Below are positions 9,605 to 18,004 of a stretch of 64,000 bases of DNA, piece after piece. The DNA lies in contig NZ_JAIXYH010000088.1 of the NCBI RefSeq assembly GCF_027490375.1, positions 1 through 64,000 of the forward strand, in the 5' to 3' direction. This stretch comes from Flavobacterium sp. (GTDB lineage: Bacteria; Bacteroidota; Bacteroidia; Flavobacteriales; Flavobacteriaceae). The notes under the pieces were generated by a model, which worked only from the letters and a program-made list of their open reading frames with translations, was not told the DNA's origin and searched no databases. Position numbers and translations under genes: made by a program. Within the stretch, counting starts at the first letter, position 1; the number at the start of each line of letters is the position of its first letter.

Positions 9605-10318
9605 ATGAAAGAAGAATATTTTAAGTGGTATTCTCCCAATTTAAGTCGCGAAATCGAAATGCTGGTTTTTGGCCACGCGGGTTATCCAGTTATTTTGTTT
9701 CCAACTTCGATGGGAAGTTTCCACGAAAACCGCGACCAAGGTTTAATCGGTTCGGCACAATGGTATCTCGAACAGGGATTAGTCCAAATTTTTTGTCCCG
9801 ATAGTATCGACAAAGACAGTTTTTACAACAAAAACATTCATCCGGCACACCGCATTCAAAATCATGTTTGGTACGACAAAATGATTTGCCACGAAATCGT
9901 AGAACGCGTACGTCATAATACGTACTCGCATAAAGTAGCTGTCGCCGGCTGTAGCTTCGGCGGTTATCATGCAGCCAACTTCGCATTTCGCCATCCGGGT
10001 TACGTCAGCCACATGTTTTCTATGAGTGGCGCATTCAGCATCAAAAGCTTCATGAATGGTTTTCATAACGACGATGTGTTCTACAACAGTCCAGAAGATT
10101 ACCTCCACGGTTTAAACGATCACGAACTATGGAATATGGACATCATCTTAGGAACCAGTAATTGGGATATTTGTTTCGATGCAAACCTCAAATTAAGTCG
10201 CGTACTTGCCGGTAAATCAGTCGATCATTGGTTGGATATCCGCCAAGATCGCGAACACGATTGGCCCGTTTGGCGCGAAATGTTTCCACACTACTTATCA
10301 CGAATTAAATTCTTCTAA
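9605..10318 (+). CDS. Esterase-family alpha/beta hydrolase (EstD-like)
   Basis: 237 residues, no signal peptide. The nucleophile elbow is GCSFGG (Ser117) and the C-terminal histidine is in REHDWPVW (His218), as in esterase D/S-formylglutathione-hydrolase-like proteins (PF00756 type). First gene of a co-directional run with two ATP-grasp proteins, a YbdK-type ligase and a glutamine amidotransferase (next gap 18 nt). It may deprotect or release an ester or thioester intermediate of that pathway, or act as an acyltransferase; this is inference from position. An imperfect -7 box (TAAACTTG, 9577-9584) precedes it by 20 nt. Confidence 0.75.
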   Translation: MKEEYFKWYSPNLSREIEMLVFGHAGYPVILFPTSMGSFHENRDQGLIGSAQWYLEQGLVQIFCPDSIDKDSFYNKNIHPAHRIQNHVWYDKMICHEIVERVRHNTYSHKVAVAGCSFGGYHAANFAFRHPGYVSHMFSMSGAFSIKSFMNGFHNDDVFYNSPEDYLHGLNDHELWNMDIILGTSNWDICFDANLKLSRVLAGKSVDHWLDIRQDREHDWPVWREMFPHYLSRIKFF

Positions 10319-10336
10319 ACTAACAAAACACTCAAT

Positions 10337-11287
10337 ATGAAAAAGATTGGTATTCTATTTGGCATGGAAGACACTTTTCCAGCCGCTTTTATCGAACGTG
10401 TAAACGAAAAAAATGAAAAAGGCATCATCGCCGAAGCGGTAAGCATCGATAAAGTTATCCAAAATCGTCCGCACGAATACGCTGTAATCATCGATCGTAT
10501 CTCGCAAGACGTTCCTTTTTATCGCGCATTCCTTAAAAACGCGGCTTTAACCGGCACGAACGTTATAAACAATCCGTTTTGGTGGAGTGCCGACGATAAG
10601 TTTTTCAACAACTGTTTGGCTGATACCTTGGGAGTTCCGCTTCCTAAAACCGTAATTTTACCTTCGGCAGAACATCCAACCGACACTACGGCTAAGTCGT
10701 TCCGAAACCTCGCATATCCACTCGATTGGGAAGGCATGTTCGATTATGTAGGCTTTCCAGCGTATATGAAACCGTATGCCGGCGGCGGATGGAAAAATGT
10801 ATATCGTCTTGAAAATCGCGATGAATTCTGGCAAAAACACCGCGAAACCGGACAATTAGTAATGCTTTTGCAAGAAGAAATTGTTTTCGATTCGTATTTC
10901 CGCGTGTATTGCTTAGGCAGAAAAGCGGTACGTATCATGCCATACGAACCAAGGAACCCGCATCATTTGCGCTATGTGGTTGATAATCCGGTAACCGACA
11001 AGAAATTGTTAGCTACGATTAAAGACTACACTTTGCGTTTATGCAACGGCTTGGGATACGATTTCAATACGGTAGAGTTTGCTGTACGCGATGGAATTCC
11101 GTACGCAATCGACTTTGGTAATCCAGCACCAGATGCCGAATTAACTTCGGTAGGAAGAGAGAATTTTGATTGGGTTGTAGAAGAAGCCGCCAAAATGGCC
11201 ATCGGATTTGCTAAAAAACACAAATCGGGTCAAATGAATTTGCGTTGGGGCGACTTTATCAAGCAATCGGCCGCACTTCCGCTCTAA
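10337..11287 (+). CDS. ATP-grasp ligase of unknown substrate (RimK-like architecture)
   Basis: 316 residues. An N-terminal pre-ATP-grasp domain (MKKIGILFGMEDTFP, then IIDRISQDVPFYRAFLKN) leads into the ATP-grasp fold: FPAYMKPYAGGGWKNVYRL (glycine-rich loop, ~155), VMLLQEEI (hinge acidic pair, ~185) and a C-terminal metal/phosphate site with NTVEFAVRDGIPYAIDFGNP (~250-270), giving E and N ligands. Such enzymes form acyl-phosphates and join a carboxylate to an amine or thiol. It lies between the esterase (18 nt) and the YbdK-like ligase (29 nt). Substrate unknown. Confidence 0.75.
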   Translation: MKKIGILFGMEDTFPAAFIERVNEKNEKGIIAEAVSIDKVIQNRPHEYAVIIDRISQDVPFYRAFLKNAALTGTNVINNPFWWSADDKFFNNCLADTLGVPLPKTVILPSAEHPTDTTAKSFRNLAYPLDWEGMFDYVGFPAYMKPYAGGGWKNVYRLENRDEFWQKHRETGQLVMLLQEEIVFDSYFRVYCLGRKAVRIMPYEPRNPHHLRYVVDNPVTDKKLLATIKDYTLRLCNGLGYDFNTVEFAVRDGIPYAIDFGNPAPDAELTSVGRENFDWVVEEAAKMAIGFAKKHKSGQMNLRWGDFIKQSAALPL

Positions 11288-11316
11288 ATGATGTTTAACG
11301 TCAGATCCAAAAACAC

Positions 11317-12426
11317 ATGAAAACCAAGCTACCCACTTTTACTTTAGGAGTAGAAGAGGAATACCAGATCATCGATCCGCAAACACGGGATTTACGTTCG
11401 CACTTGTCGAAAATTGTCGACGGCGCCAAGATTATTCTCAACGAGCAGGTAAAAGCCGAGATGCATCAAAGCGTTGTAGAAGTTGGAACCAACATTTGTA
11501 ATAACGTTGCCGAAGCCGAATCGGAAATTAAGTTTCTTCGTTCTAAAATTGTCGAATTAGCCGATAAACAAAATTTGGTTGTCGGTGGTGCGGGAACACA
11601 TCCGTTTTCGCGCTGGCAAGATCAACCAATTACAGACGATCCGCGCTATCACAACATTGTAAACGAATTGCAAGACGCCGCGCGCTCCAATCTGATTTTT
11701 GGCATGCATTGTCACGTCGGTATTGAAAATCGGGAAATTGGTATGCAGCTTATGAATCAAGCCTGCTATTTCTTGCCGCACATTTTTGCACTTTCGACAA
11801 ACTCGCCGTTTTGGGAAGGTCGACAAACCGGATATAAATCGTTTAGAACCAAAGTTTTTGATAAGTTTCCTAGAACGGGCTTACCCGAATATTTCGATTC
11901 GGTTTCCGCTTACGACAATTACCTCGACACTTTAGTGAAGACGAATTGTATCGATAATCCCAAGAAGATTTGGTGGGATTTGCGGTTACATCCGTTTTAC
12001 AACACGATCGAATTTCGAATCTGCGATATGTCGCTAACAGTCGATGAAACCATGTGTTTGGTGGCAATCATACAGGCGATAGTCGCGAAGTTGTACAAAT
12101 TAACCGTTCAAAACACCAGTTTCAATATTTATCGATTGGCACTTATAAAAGAGAATAAATTCCGCGCTGCGCGTTATGGAATCGAAAACTGCATGATCGA
12201 TTTTGGTTTGAAACAGGAAGTTGAAACCAAATCATTGATTTTAGAACTGCTTGATTTTGTTGAAGATGTTGTCGATGAGCTTGGCAGCAGAAAACAAATC
12301 GAGTACGTTCACCGCATGATGGCTGAAGGTACAGGTGCCGACAAGCAATTGGCTGTTTTTAATCAAACACAAGATTTAACGAAAGTAGTAGATTTCATAA
12401 CTGCCGAATTTACGAAAGGACTTTAA
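11317..12426 (+). CDS. YbdK-type carboxylate-amine ligase (GCS2 family)
   Basis: 369 residues, full length for the COG2170/GCS2 group of glutamate-cysteine-ligase-like enzymes. Visible marks are TLGVEEEYQIIDPQTRDLR at the N-terminus, the substrate/metal histidine stretch MHCHVGI around residue 130, FRTKVFDKFPRTGLP, and EFRICDMSLTVDE around residue 230. Family members ligate a carboxylate, often glutamate, to an amine with ATP; YbdK itself has only weak gamma-glutamylcysteine activity. Two ATP-grasp proteins and an amidotransferase alongside suggest it makes one amide bond of a larger product rather than glutathione. Confidence 0.85.
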   Translation: MKTKLPTFTLGVEEEYQIIDPQTRDLRSHLSKIVDGAKIILNEQVKAEMHQSVVEVGTNICNNVAEAESEIKFLRSKIVELADKQNLVVGGAGTHPFSRWQDQPITDDPRYHNIVNELQDAARSNLIFGMHCHVGIENREIGMQLMNQACYFLPHIFALSTNSPFWEGRQTGYKSFRTKVFDKFPRTGLPEYFDSVSAYDNYLDTLVKTNCIDNPKKIWWDLRLHPFYNTIEFRICDMSLTVDETMCLVAIIQAIVAKLYKLTVQNTSFNIYRLALIKENKFRAARYGIENCMIDFGLKQEVETKSLILELLDFVEDVVDELGSRKQIEYVHRMMAEGTGADKQLAVFNQTQDLTKVVDFITAEFTKGL

Positions 12427-12439
12427 CAATTTCCTGCCT

Positions 12440-12447
12440 TATATTTG
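12440..12447 (+). promoter_or_regulatory. -7 box TATATTTG, internal promoter
   Basis: Exact TAnnTTTG match between the YbdK-like gene and the amidotransferase, ending 18 nt before ATG 12466. It suggests the last three genes can be transcribed separately. It also contains the TTG (12445) that would otherwise pass as an upstream start. Confidence 0.5.
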
Positions 12448-12465
12448 CAATCTGACACAACACAA

Positions 12466-13293
12466 ATGAATCAAGAAATTAAAATTGCCATACTCGATAT
12501 GTACGACGGCGAGCCAAATCAAGGCATGCGCTGCATCATAGATATCATAAACCGATTCAATCAGTTAGTAAGCTTTAAGGTTTTTAATGTTCGAGGAAAA
12601 GCAGAATTTCCCGCTTTAGCCGAATACGATATTTATATTTCGACCGGCGGTCCGGGAAATCCTTTAGAAGGCGACGGCGTTTGGGATGCGAAGTACTTCA
12701 ATTTTATTGATGAACTCATGCTTTGGAATAAGGAAAAACCAGTAAAAAAGCACATCCTCTTTATATGTCATTCCTTCCAAATGGCTTGCAAACACTTCGG
12801 ACTTGCGGAAATAACGAAACGAAACGACACCTCTTTTGGCGTAATGACCGTTCACAAAACCAAAGAGGGATTTAATGATCCGATCTTTGAAGGATTAGAC
12901 GACCCGTATTATGCGGTAGATTCACGCGATTATCAGGTGGTTCAACCAAAATTGAGCGTCTTCAAAAAACATGGTGCACAAATCTTGTCGCTTGAAAAAA
13001 TTCGCGATCACGTGCAGTACGAACGCGCAATTATGGCCGTTCGATTCTCAGAATACGCCATTGGAACGCAGTTTCATCCCGAAGCCGACCCAATTAGCTT
13101 CATTGCTAATTTGCGCGACGAGAAAAAACGCGAGCGCATTAAAGCCATGAAAGGCAGAAGAAAATTCAGAAATATGTTAGAAGATTTGCTTGACGACGAA
13201 AAGGTATATCGCACCAACGAAACCTTTATCCCAAACTTTCTTCGAACAGCTATCAATCACTTGCTTACACACAAAAAAATACAATCTAATTAG
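12466..13293 (+). CDS. Class I glutamine amidotransferase
   Basis: 275 residues from the ATG chosen here; a TTG seven codons upstream overlaps the -7 box and is rejected. The triad-type fold shows ISTGGPGNP (oxyanion region, ~60), FICHSFQMA with nucleophile Cys101, and GTQFHPEAD (His and Glu, ~205). GATases release ammonia from glutamine; lacking a fused synthetase, this one would pass it to a partner, presumably one of the flanking ligases. The C-terminal ~60 residues (KKRERIKAMKGRRKFRNMLEDLL...) are a charged extension beyond the usual domain. The second ATP-grasp-like gene starts 8 nt later. Confidence 0.82.
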   Translation: MNQEIKIAILDMYDGEPNQGMRCIIDIINRFNQLVSFKVFNVRGKAEFPALAEYDIYISTGGPGNPLEGDGVWDAKYFNFIDELMLWNKEKPVKKHILFICHSFQMACKHFGLAEITKRNDTSFGVMTVHKTKEGFNDPIFEGLDDPYYAVDSRDYQVVQPKLSVFKKHGAQILSLEKIRDHVQYERAIMAVRFSEYAIGTQFHPEADPISFIANLRDEKKRERIKAMKGRRKFRNMLEDLLDDEKVYRTNETFIPNFLRTAINHLLTHKKIQSN

Positions 13294-13301
13294 TAAGCAC
13301 C

Positions 13302-14489
13302 ATGATTACAGACTACAGAAAACGCTTTAACGAGGCTTTTTCAACCGAAAAGTACGACGCTTTCAAACAAGCTGTAGCCGCCGATTTCGACTATATGCCT
13401 ACGTTTCGGATGGCGGAAACTCCGTTGTTCGTCGACGAATCTCTGAAAAAGCAACTGATTGATGCTTGCGAACAAGTCATCGACTTTATAAAAAATCCGG
13501 ATTTCAAAGCGCAAACGCAGCGTGCGCTAGAACTCAACAAAGAAGTGCCAAACGAAACTGAGCACACCGAGTTTTTAGCAATTGATTTTGGAATTTGTGA
13601 AGAAAACGGAGCTGTAGTTCCGAAACTAATTGAAGTGCAAGGATTTCCGTCGCTTTTTAATTTCCAAATCGAAATCTTCGAAAAATTCAAAAGCGTATAT
13701 CCGTTTTTATCGGAACTAACACCGTTTTTTAATAACATTAGTAACGAAGAGTACTACGAAATTTTAGGAAAGGTTATTCTAGGGAATCACGCTCCCGAAG
13801 AAGTAATGCTTTTAGAAATCGAACCAGAAAAGCAAAATACCAAAATCGATTTCTACTATTGTGCGCGGCAATTCGGTATAAAGATTCTTTGTGTGACTGA
13901 GGTTATCAAGCAAGGAAATCAGCTGTATTACAATGAAAACGGCGATTTAAAACCGATAAAGCGAATCTACAATCGCGTAATTTTTGACGAGCTCGACGTT
14001 CGTACCGATTTAAAACTAAACTTTTCATTTACAGAAGATTTAGCTGTGGAATGGGCCGGACATCCAAATTGGTTCTTTCGAATTAGCAAGTTCATATTGC
14101 CGTATCTAAAAGGAACGTATTTTATTGAAACACAATTACTAAGCGAGATTGAAGAAATACCAGCCGATTTAGAAAACTACGTACTAAAACCACTTTTCTC
14201 GTTTAGTGGCTCTGGAGTTGTTTTTCACGTAACGAAAGCAGATATCGACGCAGTTGTCGATAAAGATTTATATATTTTGCAGAAAAAAGTGCATTACAAA
14301 CCAGTAGTGCAGTCGCCCGACGGCTTGGTAAAAGCTGAAATTAGAGTACTTTGTTTGTGGCCAAACGGAGCAGACCGACCTACACTGCTTTGCAATTTGG
14401 TTCGACTAAGTAGAGGAGAAATGATTGGAGTGAAGTTTAACAAAGACAAAGATTGGGTAGGAGGTACCCTAGGCCTTTTTACAAAATAA
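13302..14489 (+). CDS. ATP-grasp-like protein of unknown function
   Basis: 395 residues. A long N-terminal part (1-150) has AIDFGICEENGAVVPKLIEVQGFPS, reminiscent of the acidic metal-binding end of ATP-grasp enzymes placed early in the chain, while YVLKPLFSFSGSGVVF (~290) looks like the glycine-rich ATP loop and YILQKK the hinge, followed by KAEIRVLC. This order suggests a permuted ATP-grasp, perhaps related to circularly permuted or glutathionylspermidine-synthetase-like groups, but I cannot assign it firmly. It lies 8 nt after the amidotransferase and 3 nt before the GNAT gene. Confidence 0.65.
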   Translation: MITDYRKRFNEAFSTEKYDAFKQAVAADFDYMPTFRMAETPLFVDESLKKQLIDACEQVIDFIKNPDFKAQTQRALELNKEVPNETEHTEFLAIDFGICEENGAVVPKLIEVQGFPSLFNFQIEIFEKFKSVYPFLSELTPFFNNISNEEYYEILGKVILGNHAPEEVMLLEIEPEKQNTKIDFYYCARQFGIKILCVTEVIKQGNQLYYNENGDLKPIKRIYNRVIFDELDVRTDLKLNFSFTEDLAVEWAGHPNWFFRISKFILPYLKGTYFIETQLLSEIEEIPADLENYVLKPLFSFSGSGVVFHVTKADIDAVVDKDLYILQKKVHYKPVVQSPDGLVKAEIRVLCLWPNGADRPTLLCNLVRLSRGEMIGVKFNKDKDWVGGTLGLFTK

Positions 14490-14492
14490 TTT

Positions 14493-15038
14493 ATGCCCTT
14501 TAGATCAAACGACCTTAAAAATGATTTAGTTCGTCTGGAGTTACTCGTGCCTGAACATTTCGATGAACTTTACGCCGTTGCTTCTGATTACCGTATTTGG
14601 GAGCAGCATCCTGAGAAAAACAGACATGAACTTGAAGTGTTTAAAAAGTACTTTCAAAGCGCTCAAAACGCTGCCGCCGCTTACGTAATTCGCGATCGCG
14701 TAACTTCGAAAATTATTGGTTCATCTCGCTTCTATCAGCACAACCAATTCTTCAAAAGTATCGCTATCGGTTATACTTTTTTAGCAGTGGAATATTGGGG
14801 CGGTATATACAATCGAGCTGTAAAACAACTCATGATTAATCATGCTTTTTCGTTAGACATCGAACACATAATTTTTCATGTCGGCAAATACAATTTCCGT
14901 TCACAAAAAGCAGTACTCAAATTAGGAGCGAAATTGTTTGGCGAATCCGAATTCGAATCAACGAGCAATAATCCCGTTAATCTGGAATTTCGACTTTCTC
15001 GAGAAGATTGGGAAAAACACAATAAACTCTACGAGTAA
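14493..15038 (+). CDS. GNAT acetyltransferase, RimJ/RimL type
   Basis: 181 residues with the GNAT order: RLELLVPEHFDELYAVASD (strand-helix 1), AYVIRDRVTSKIIGSSRFY, AIGYTFLAVEYWGGIYNRAVKQL (the acetyl-CoA pyrophosphate-binding helix) and FHVGKYNFRSQKAVLKLGAK (motif B, with the NxxS typical of the RimJ group). It would acylate an amine. Last gene of the ligase cluster, 3 nt after the ATP-grasp-like gene and followed directly by a terminator, so it may cap the product or provide self-resistance. Confidence 0.85.
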   Translation: MPFRSNDLKNDLVRLELLVPEHFDELYAVASDYRIWEQHPEKNRHELEVFKKYFQSAQNAAAAYVIRDRVTSKIIGSSRFYQHNQFFKSIAIGYTFLAVEYWGGIYNRAVKQLMINHAFSLDIEHIIFHVGKYNFRSQKAVLKLGAKLFGESEFESTSNNPVNLEFRLSREDWEKHNKLYE

Positions 15039-15057
15039 AACGTTCGCAAAGAAAAAT

Positions 15058-15087
15058 GCTGTACTTGTTTAAATACAGCTTTTTTTA
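15058..15087 (+). terminator. Rho-independent terminator after the ligase cluster
   Basis: Stem GCTGTA (15058-15063) / TACAGC (15074-15079), 10-nt loop, then eight T. Adenines to the left (15052-15056) would give a short U run on the minus strand too, so it may also serve prfB. Confidence 0.75.
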
Positions 15088-15106
15088 TGATAAACCTAAA
15101 CGTTTT

Positions 15107-16208
15107 TTACGCTTCTTCTTCTTTCTGACCCATGAGCATCAGATACGCTTTCAGAAACGCATCAATTTCACCGTTCATAACGCCGTCAACGTCCGATGTT
15201 TCAAATTGTGTTCGCACGTCCTTAACTAGTTTATACGGATGCATGACGTAATTTCGGATCTGCGAACCCCATTCAATTTTCATCTTTTTGGCTTCAATTT
15301 CATCGCGTAAAGCCTGCTTTTTCTTTAACTCAATTTCGTACAACTGCGATTTTAGCAATTGCATAGCTTTGGTTTTATTGTCGAGCTGCGAACGCGTTTC
15401 CGAATTCTCAATGATGATACCCGTAGGATGGTGGCGCAATCGCACGGCAGTTTCAACTTTGTTTACGTTTTGACCGCCCGCACCGCTCGAACGCATGGTT
15501 TCCCAGCTAAAATCGGCGGGTGAAATCTCGATTTCTATCGTATCATCTGCCAGCGGATACACATAAACTGAAACAAACGAAGTATGGCGTTTGGCATTGC
15601 TATCAAACGGCGAAATACGTACCAATCTGTGCACACCGTTTTCGCCTTTCAAATATCCAAAAGAATAATCGCCTTCAAACTCTAAAGTAACGGTTTTAAT
15701 TCCAGCAACTTCGCCCGCTTGAAAGTTGAGTTCTTTTACTTTGTAACCATTTTTTTCGCCCCACATCAAGTACATACGCATCAGCATCGCAGCCCAATCG
15801 CACGATTCCGTTCCGCCTGCACCTGCAGTAATTTGTAAAACGGCACTCATAGCATCGCCTTCGTCCGACAACATATTGCGGAATTCGATTGCTTCTATGT
15901 GCGAATTTGCAGCATCAAACGCCGTGTCGAGTTCTTCTTCGGTAAGTTCGCCTTCGCGGAAAAATTCCAATGCCAATTGCAACTCCTCGGTTAAATTCTC
16001 GGCTTTCTTGTAGTCGTCTACCCACTGTTTTTTAGAACGCAGCGTTTTAACAAATGCTTCTGCTTGTTTGGGTTGATTCCAAAAATCGGGTGCCAAAGTC
16101 TTTTCTTCGTCGTTGGCTATTTCGATAAGCTTGGCATCTATGTCAAAGATACCTCCTCAGCGCACCAAGGCGCTCTACAATACCCTTAATCTGTTCGGTA
16201 TTTGTCAT
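15107..16208 (-). CDS. prfB: Peptide chain release factor 2, expressed by programmed +1 frameshift
   Basis: RF2 releases finished peptides at UGA and UAA. The conserved body has the stop-reading SPF motif ([15 protein letters not shown]) and the GGQ motif ([18 protein letters not shown]). The N-terminus is in another frame: ATG at 16208-16206 reads 21 codons to CTT, then an in-frame TGA at 16145-16143. Slipping +1 at CTT TGA C joins GAC ATA GAT to the main frame, giving about 366 residues, the normal RF2 length. An AGGAGG precedes the slip codon. A -7 box 24 nt upstream supports the ATG. The coordinates span both frames. Confidence 0.95.
16142..16157 (-). promoter_or_regulatory. prfB: Autoregulatory +1 frameshift site in prfB
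   Basis: On the minus strand: AGGAGG (16157-16152), TAT, then CTTTGAC (16148-16142). This is the classical RF2 arrangement of an internal Shine-Dalgarno-like stimulator three bases before CUU UGA C. Low RF2 slows termination at UGA and allows slippage, raising RF2. Confidence 0.95.
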
Positions 16209-16217
16209 AAATAAGTC

Positions 16218-16225
16218 TAATTTTG
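16218..16225 (+). promoter_or_regulatory. -7 box TAATTTTG for ltaE
   Basis: Exact TAnnTTTG, 32 nt upstream of the ltaE ATG, inside the 49-bp divergent gap with prfB. Confidence 0.5.
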
Positions 16226-16231
16226 CGTGCT

Positions 16232-16239
16232 CAAAAGTA
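16232..16239 (-). promoter_or_regulatory. -7 box TACTTTTG for prfB
   Basis: Exact TAnnTTTG on the minus strand, ending 23 nt before the prfB ATG at 16208. It lies six bases from the plus-strand -7 box, so the two divergent promoters must overlap. Confidence 0.55.
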
Positions 16240-16257
16240 AGACTTCTTTGCCTACAA

Positions 16258-17292
16258 ATGGAAATAAACTTAATTAGCGATACGGTTACTAAACCAACAC
16301 AGGAAATGCTCCGTGCGATGTTTCAAGCACCTGTGGGCGACGATGTGTACAAACAAGATCCAACGGTAAACGAATTGGAGCGAAAAGTGGCCGCCTTATT
16401 TGGTAAAGAAGCTGCCTTGTTTTTTCCGTCGGGTACTATGGCCAATCAAACGGCTATTAAATTGCATACGCAACCGGGCGACCAGCTGATTTGCGATAAG
16501 TATGCGCACGTTTTTAATTACGAAGCCGGCGGAGTAGCTTTTAACAGCGGGGTTTCTTGTGCGTTAATCGACGGCGATCGCGGGAAAATTAGAGCCGATC
16601 AAGTGCAGGCCGCTATAACCGATCCGGAGTTTTACCATAGTCCGCTTACAAGTTTAGTTTGCGTTGAAAACACAACGAATAAAGGCGGCGGCGCGTGCTA
16701 CGAGTTGGCCGAACTTGCTGCCATTGCCAACGTTTGCCGGCAAAATCAATTAAAGTTTCACCTCGATGGTGCCCGAATCTGGAATGCTTTGGTGGCTAAA
16801 CAGCAGCAACCATTGAGTTTTGGTGCGTATTTCGATACGATTTCCGTTTGTTTTTCAAAAGGTTTGGGTGCGCCCATAGGCTCGGCTTTGGTAGGCGATG
16901 CTGCGTTAATTCACAAGGCGTTGCGTATCCGAAAAGTGCTTGGCGGCGGCATGCGTCAGGCGGGATATTTGGCAGCTGCAGCTATTTATGCACTCGACAA
17001 TCACGTAGGTCGTTTGGCCGAAGATCATCGCAGAGCAAAGGAGTTGGGAGCTATTTTGTCGCAAATGTCGTGGGTGGCGCGCGTTGAGCCTGTCGAAACC
17101 AATATTGTAATTTTTTCTCTACAACCCGGTTTAAACGAAGCGGCTTTGATCCAGCGTTTAAAAGAGCGGAAAATCTACATCAGTAGTATGGGCAACAACA
17201 AATTACGCATGGTCACACATCTTGATTATAAAGAAGTTATGCACGATTATGTATTGGAAACCATTAGCCGAATTGGTGCGCGAGTAGGATAG
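16258..17292 (+). CDS. ltaE: Low-specificity L-threonine aldolase
   Basis: 344 residues; a PLP enzyme cleaving threonine or allo-threonine to glycine and acetaldehyde. The fold-type I marks are [10 protein letters not shown] at the N-terminus, [24 protein letters not shown] (PLP phosphate loop, ~60), LDGARIWNA (Asp binding the pyridine nitrogen, ~170) and [11 protein letters not shown] with Schiff-base Lys201. Length is typical. Divergent from prfB, and followed by a 565-bp non-coding stretch. Confidence 0.92.
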   Translation: MEINLISDTVTKPTQEMLRAMFQAPVGDDVYKQDPTVNELERKVAALFGKEAALFFPSGTMANQTAIKLHTQPGDQLICDKYAHVFNYEAGGVAFNSGVSCALIDGDRGKIRADQVQAAITDPEFYHSPLTSLVCVENTTNKGGGACYELAELAAIANVCRQNQLKFHLDGARIWNALVAKQQQPLSFGAYFDTISVCFSKGLGAPIGSALVGDAALIHKALRIRKVLGGGMRQAGYLAAAAIYALDNHVGRLAEDHRRAKELGAILSQMSWVARVEPVETNIVIFSLQPGLNEAALIQRLKERKIYISSMGNNKLRMVTHLDYKEVMHDYVLETISRIGARVG

Positions 17293-17317
17293 TTTTTCGA
17301 GTTTTCTTATTTGGCCC

Positions 17318-17486
17318 TTCCGGCGGGTCGTACCTCCGGCGCCGTCGCGCTTTCCCTACAACCTTGCCAGCACAAGTCGGCAAAATCACGGTTTTAAACG
17401 GGCTTATCAGCCGTTTTCAACCGGTTTTTGCAACGCCTTGCACTCGGCAAGGGTTTTCGTCCAATCGCTAAGGGACCCACCTAAGA
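17318..17486. repeat. GC-rich structured intergenic repeat
   Basis: Much richer in G+C than its surroundings. It contains a strong hairpin CCTTGC (17436-17441) / GCAAGG (17447-17452), a longer-range pair CCTTGCC (17362-17368) / GGCAAGG (17446-17452), and an ACGG...CCGT fold near 17400-17414. Its left end (CCGGCGCCGTCGCGC) resembles the GCGCCGTCGCGCC stretch of the repeats at 52.6 and 54.8 kb. The rest of 17293-17815 holds nothing I can support. Confidence 0.55.
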
Positions 17487-17815
17487 CCACGATAGTTGTT
17501 AACGGATGTTCTACGAGCATATCTTTAGGACCACCCGAAATTGAGATTTTTAGTAGCAATTTCCGCTAATGGTGCTTAATTTTTTTAGAAGTCTTCATTA
17601 AACAAAACTTCAAGAAAATCAGTCTCTCAAGTGTTCTAAACCTCATATCGCAATATGAGATATAATGTATAATTTTTAAATCTGAACCAAAAATAGTCTA
17701 GAAAAGTGCACAAACTTGAGACATTAAAGACCTTTAAGTAGCCGAAAAATTAAGCTTAGAGAAAATCATTTTCTAATTTTAACAATAGAATAAAGAGCGA
17801 TAATTTTCTGAAGTA

Positions 17816-17845
17816 TTGTGTTTTAGCTCTAATTAAGTACTTTTG
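17816..17845 (+). promoter_or_regulatory. Bacteroidota-type promoter (TTG-N19-TACTTTTG)
   Basis: -7 box TACTTTTG at 17838-17845 with TTG at 17816-17818, exactly the 19-nt spacing of the Bacteroidota -33/-7 consensus. It ends 12 nt before the ATG of the 46-residue gene. The clearest promoter in the window. Confidence 0.7.
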
Positions 17846-17857
17846 TAGTGTTGTTAT

Positions 17858-17998
17858 ATGAAATCACAAATACTACATATTGAAAATCCTTCTAAAGAGT
17901 TGCTAAAATTCTTTAAGAAACTTCGTGCTGAAAAAGAAGAAAGTAAAGAAAAGCTAATTGCTAAAAAGCACATTTATTTTCCTAAGACTAAACAGTAA
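17858..17998 (+). CDS. Small basic protein, 46 residues
   Basis: Starts at ATG and ends TAA at 17996-17998, behind a near-perfect promoter. The sequence is highly charged: a predicted helix KELLKFFKKLRAEKEESKEK followed by a short tail HIYFPKTKQ. No membrane segment. It is followed after 6 nt by the 155-residue gene, so the two form a bicistron. Size, charge and pairing are what one would expect of an antitoxin-like or adaptor partner, but I recognise no family. Confidence 0.6.
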   Translation: MKSQILHIENPSKELLKFFKKLRAEKEESKEKLIAKKHIYFPKTKQ

Positions 17999-18004
17999 AT
18001 TAAG

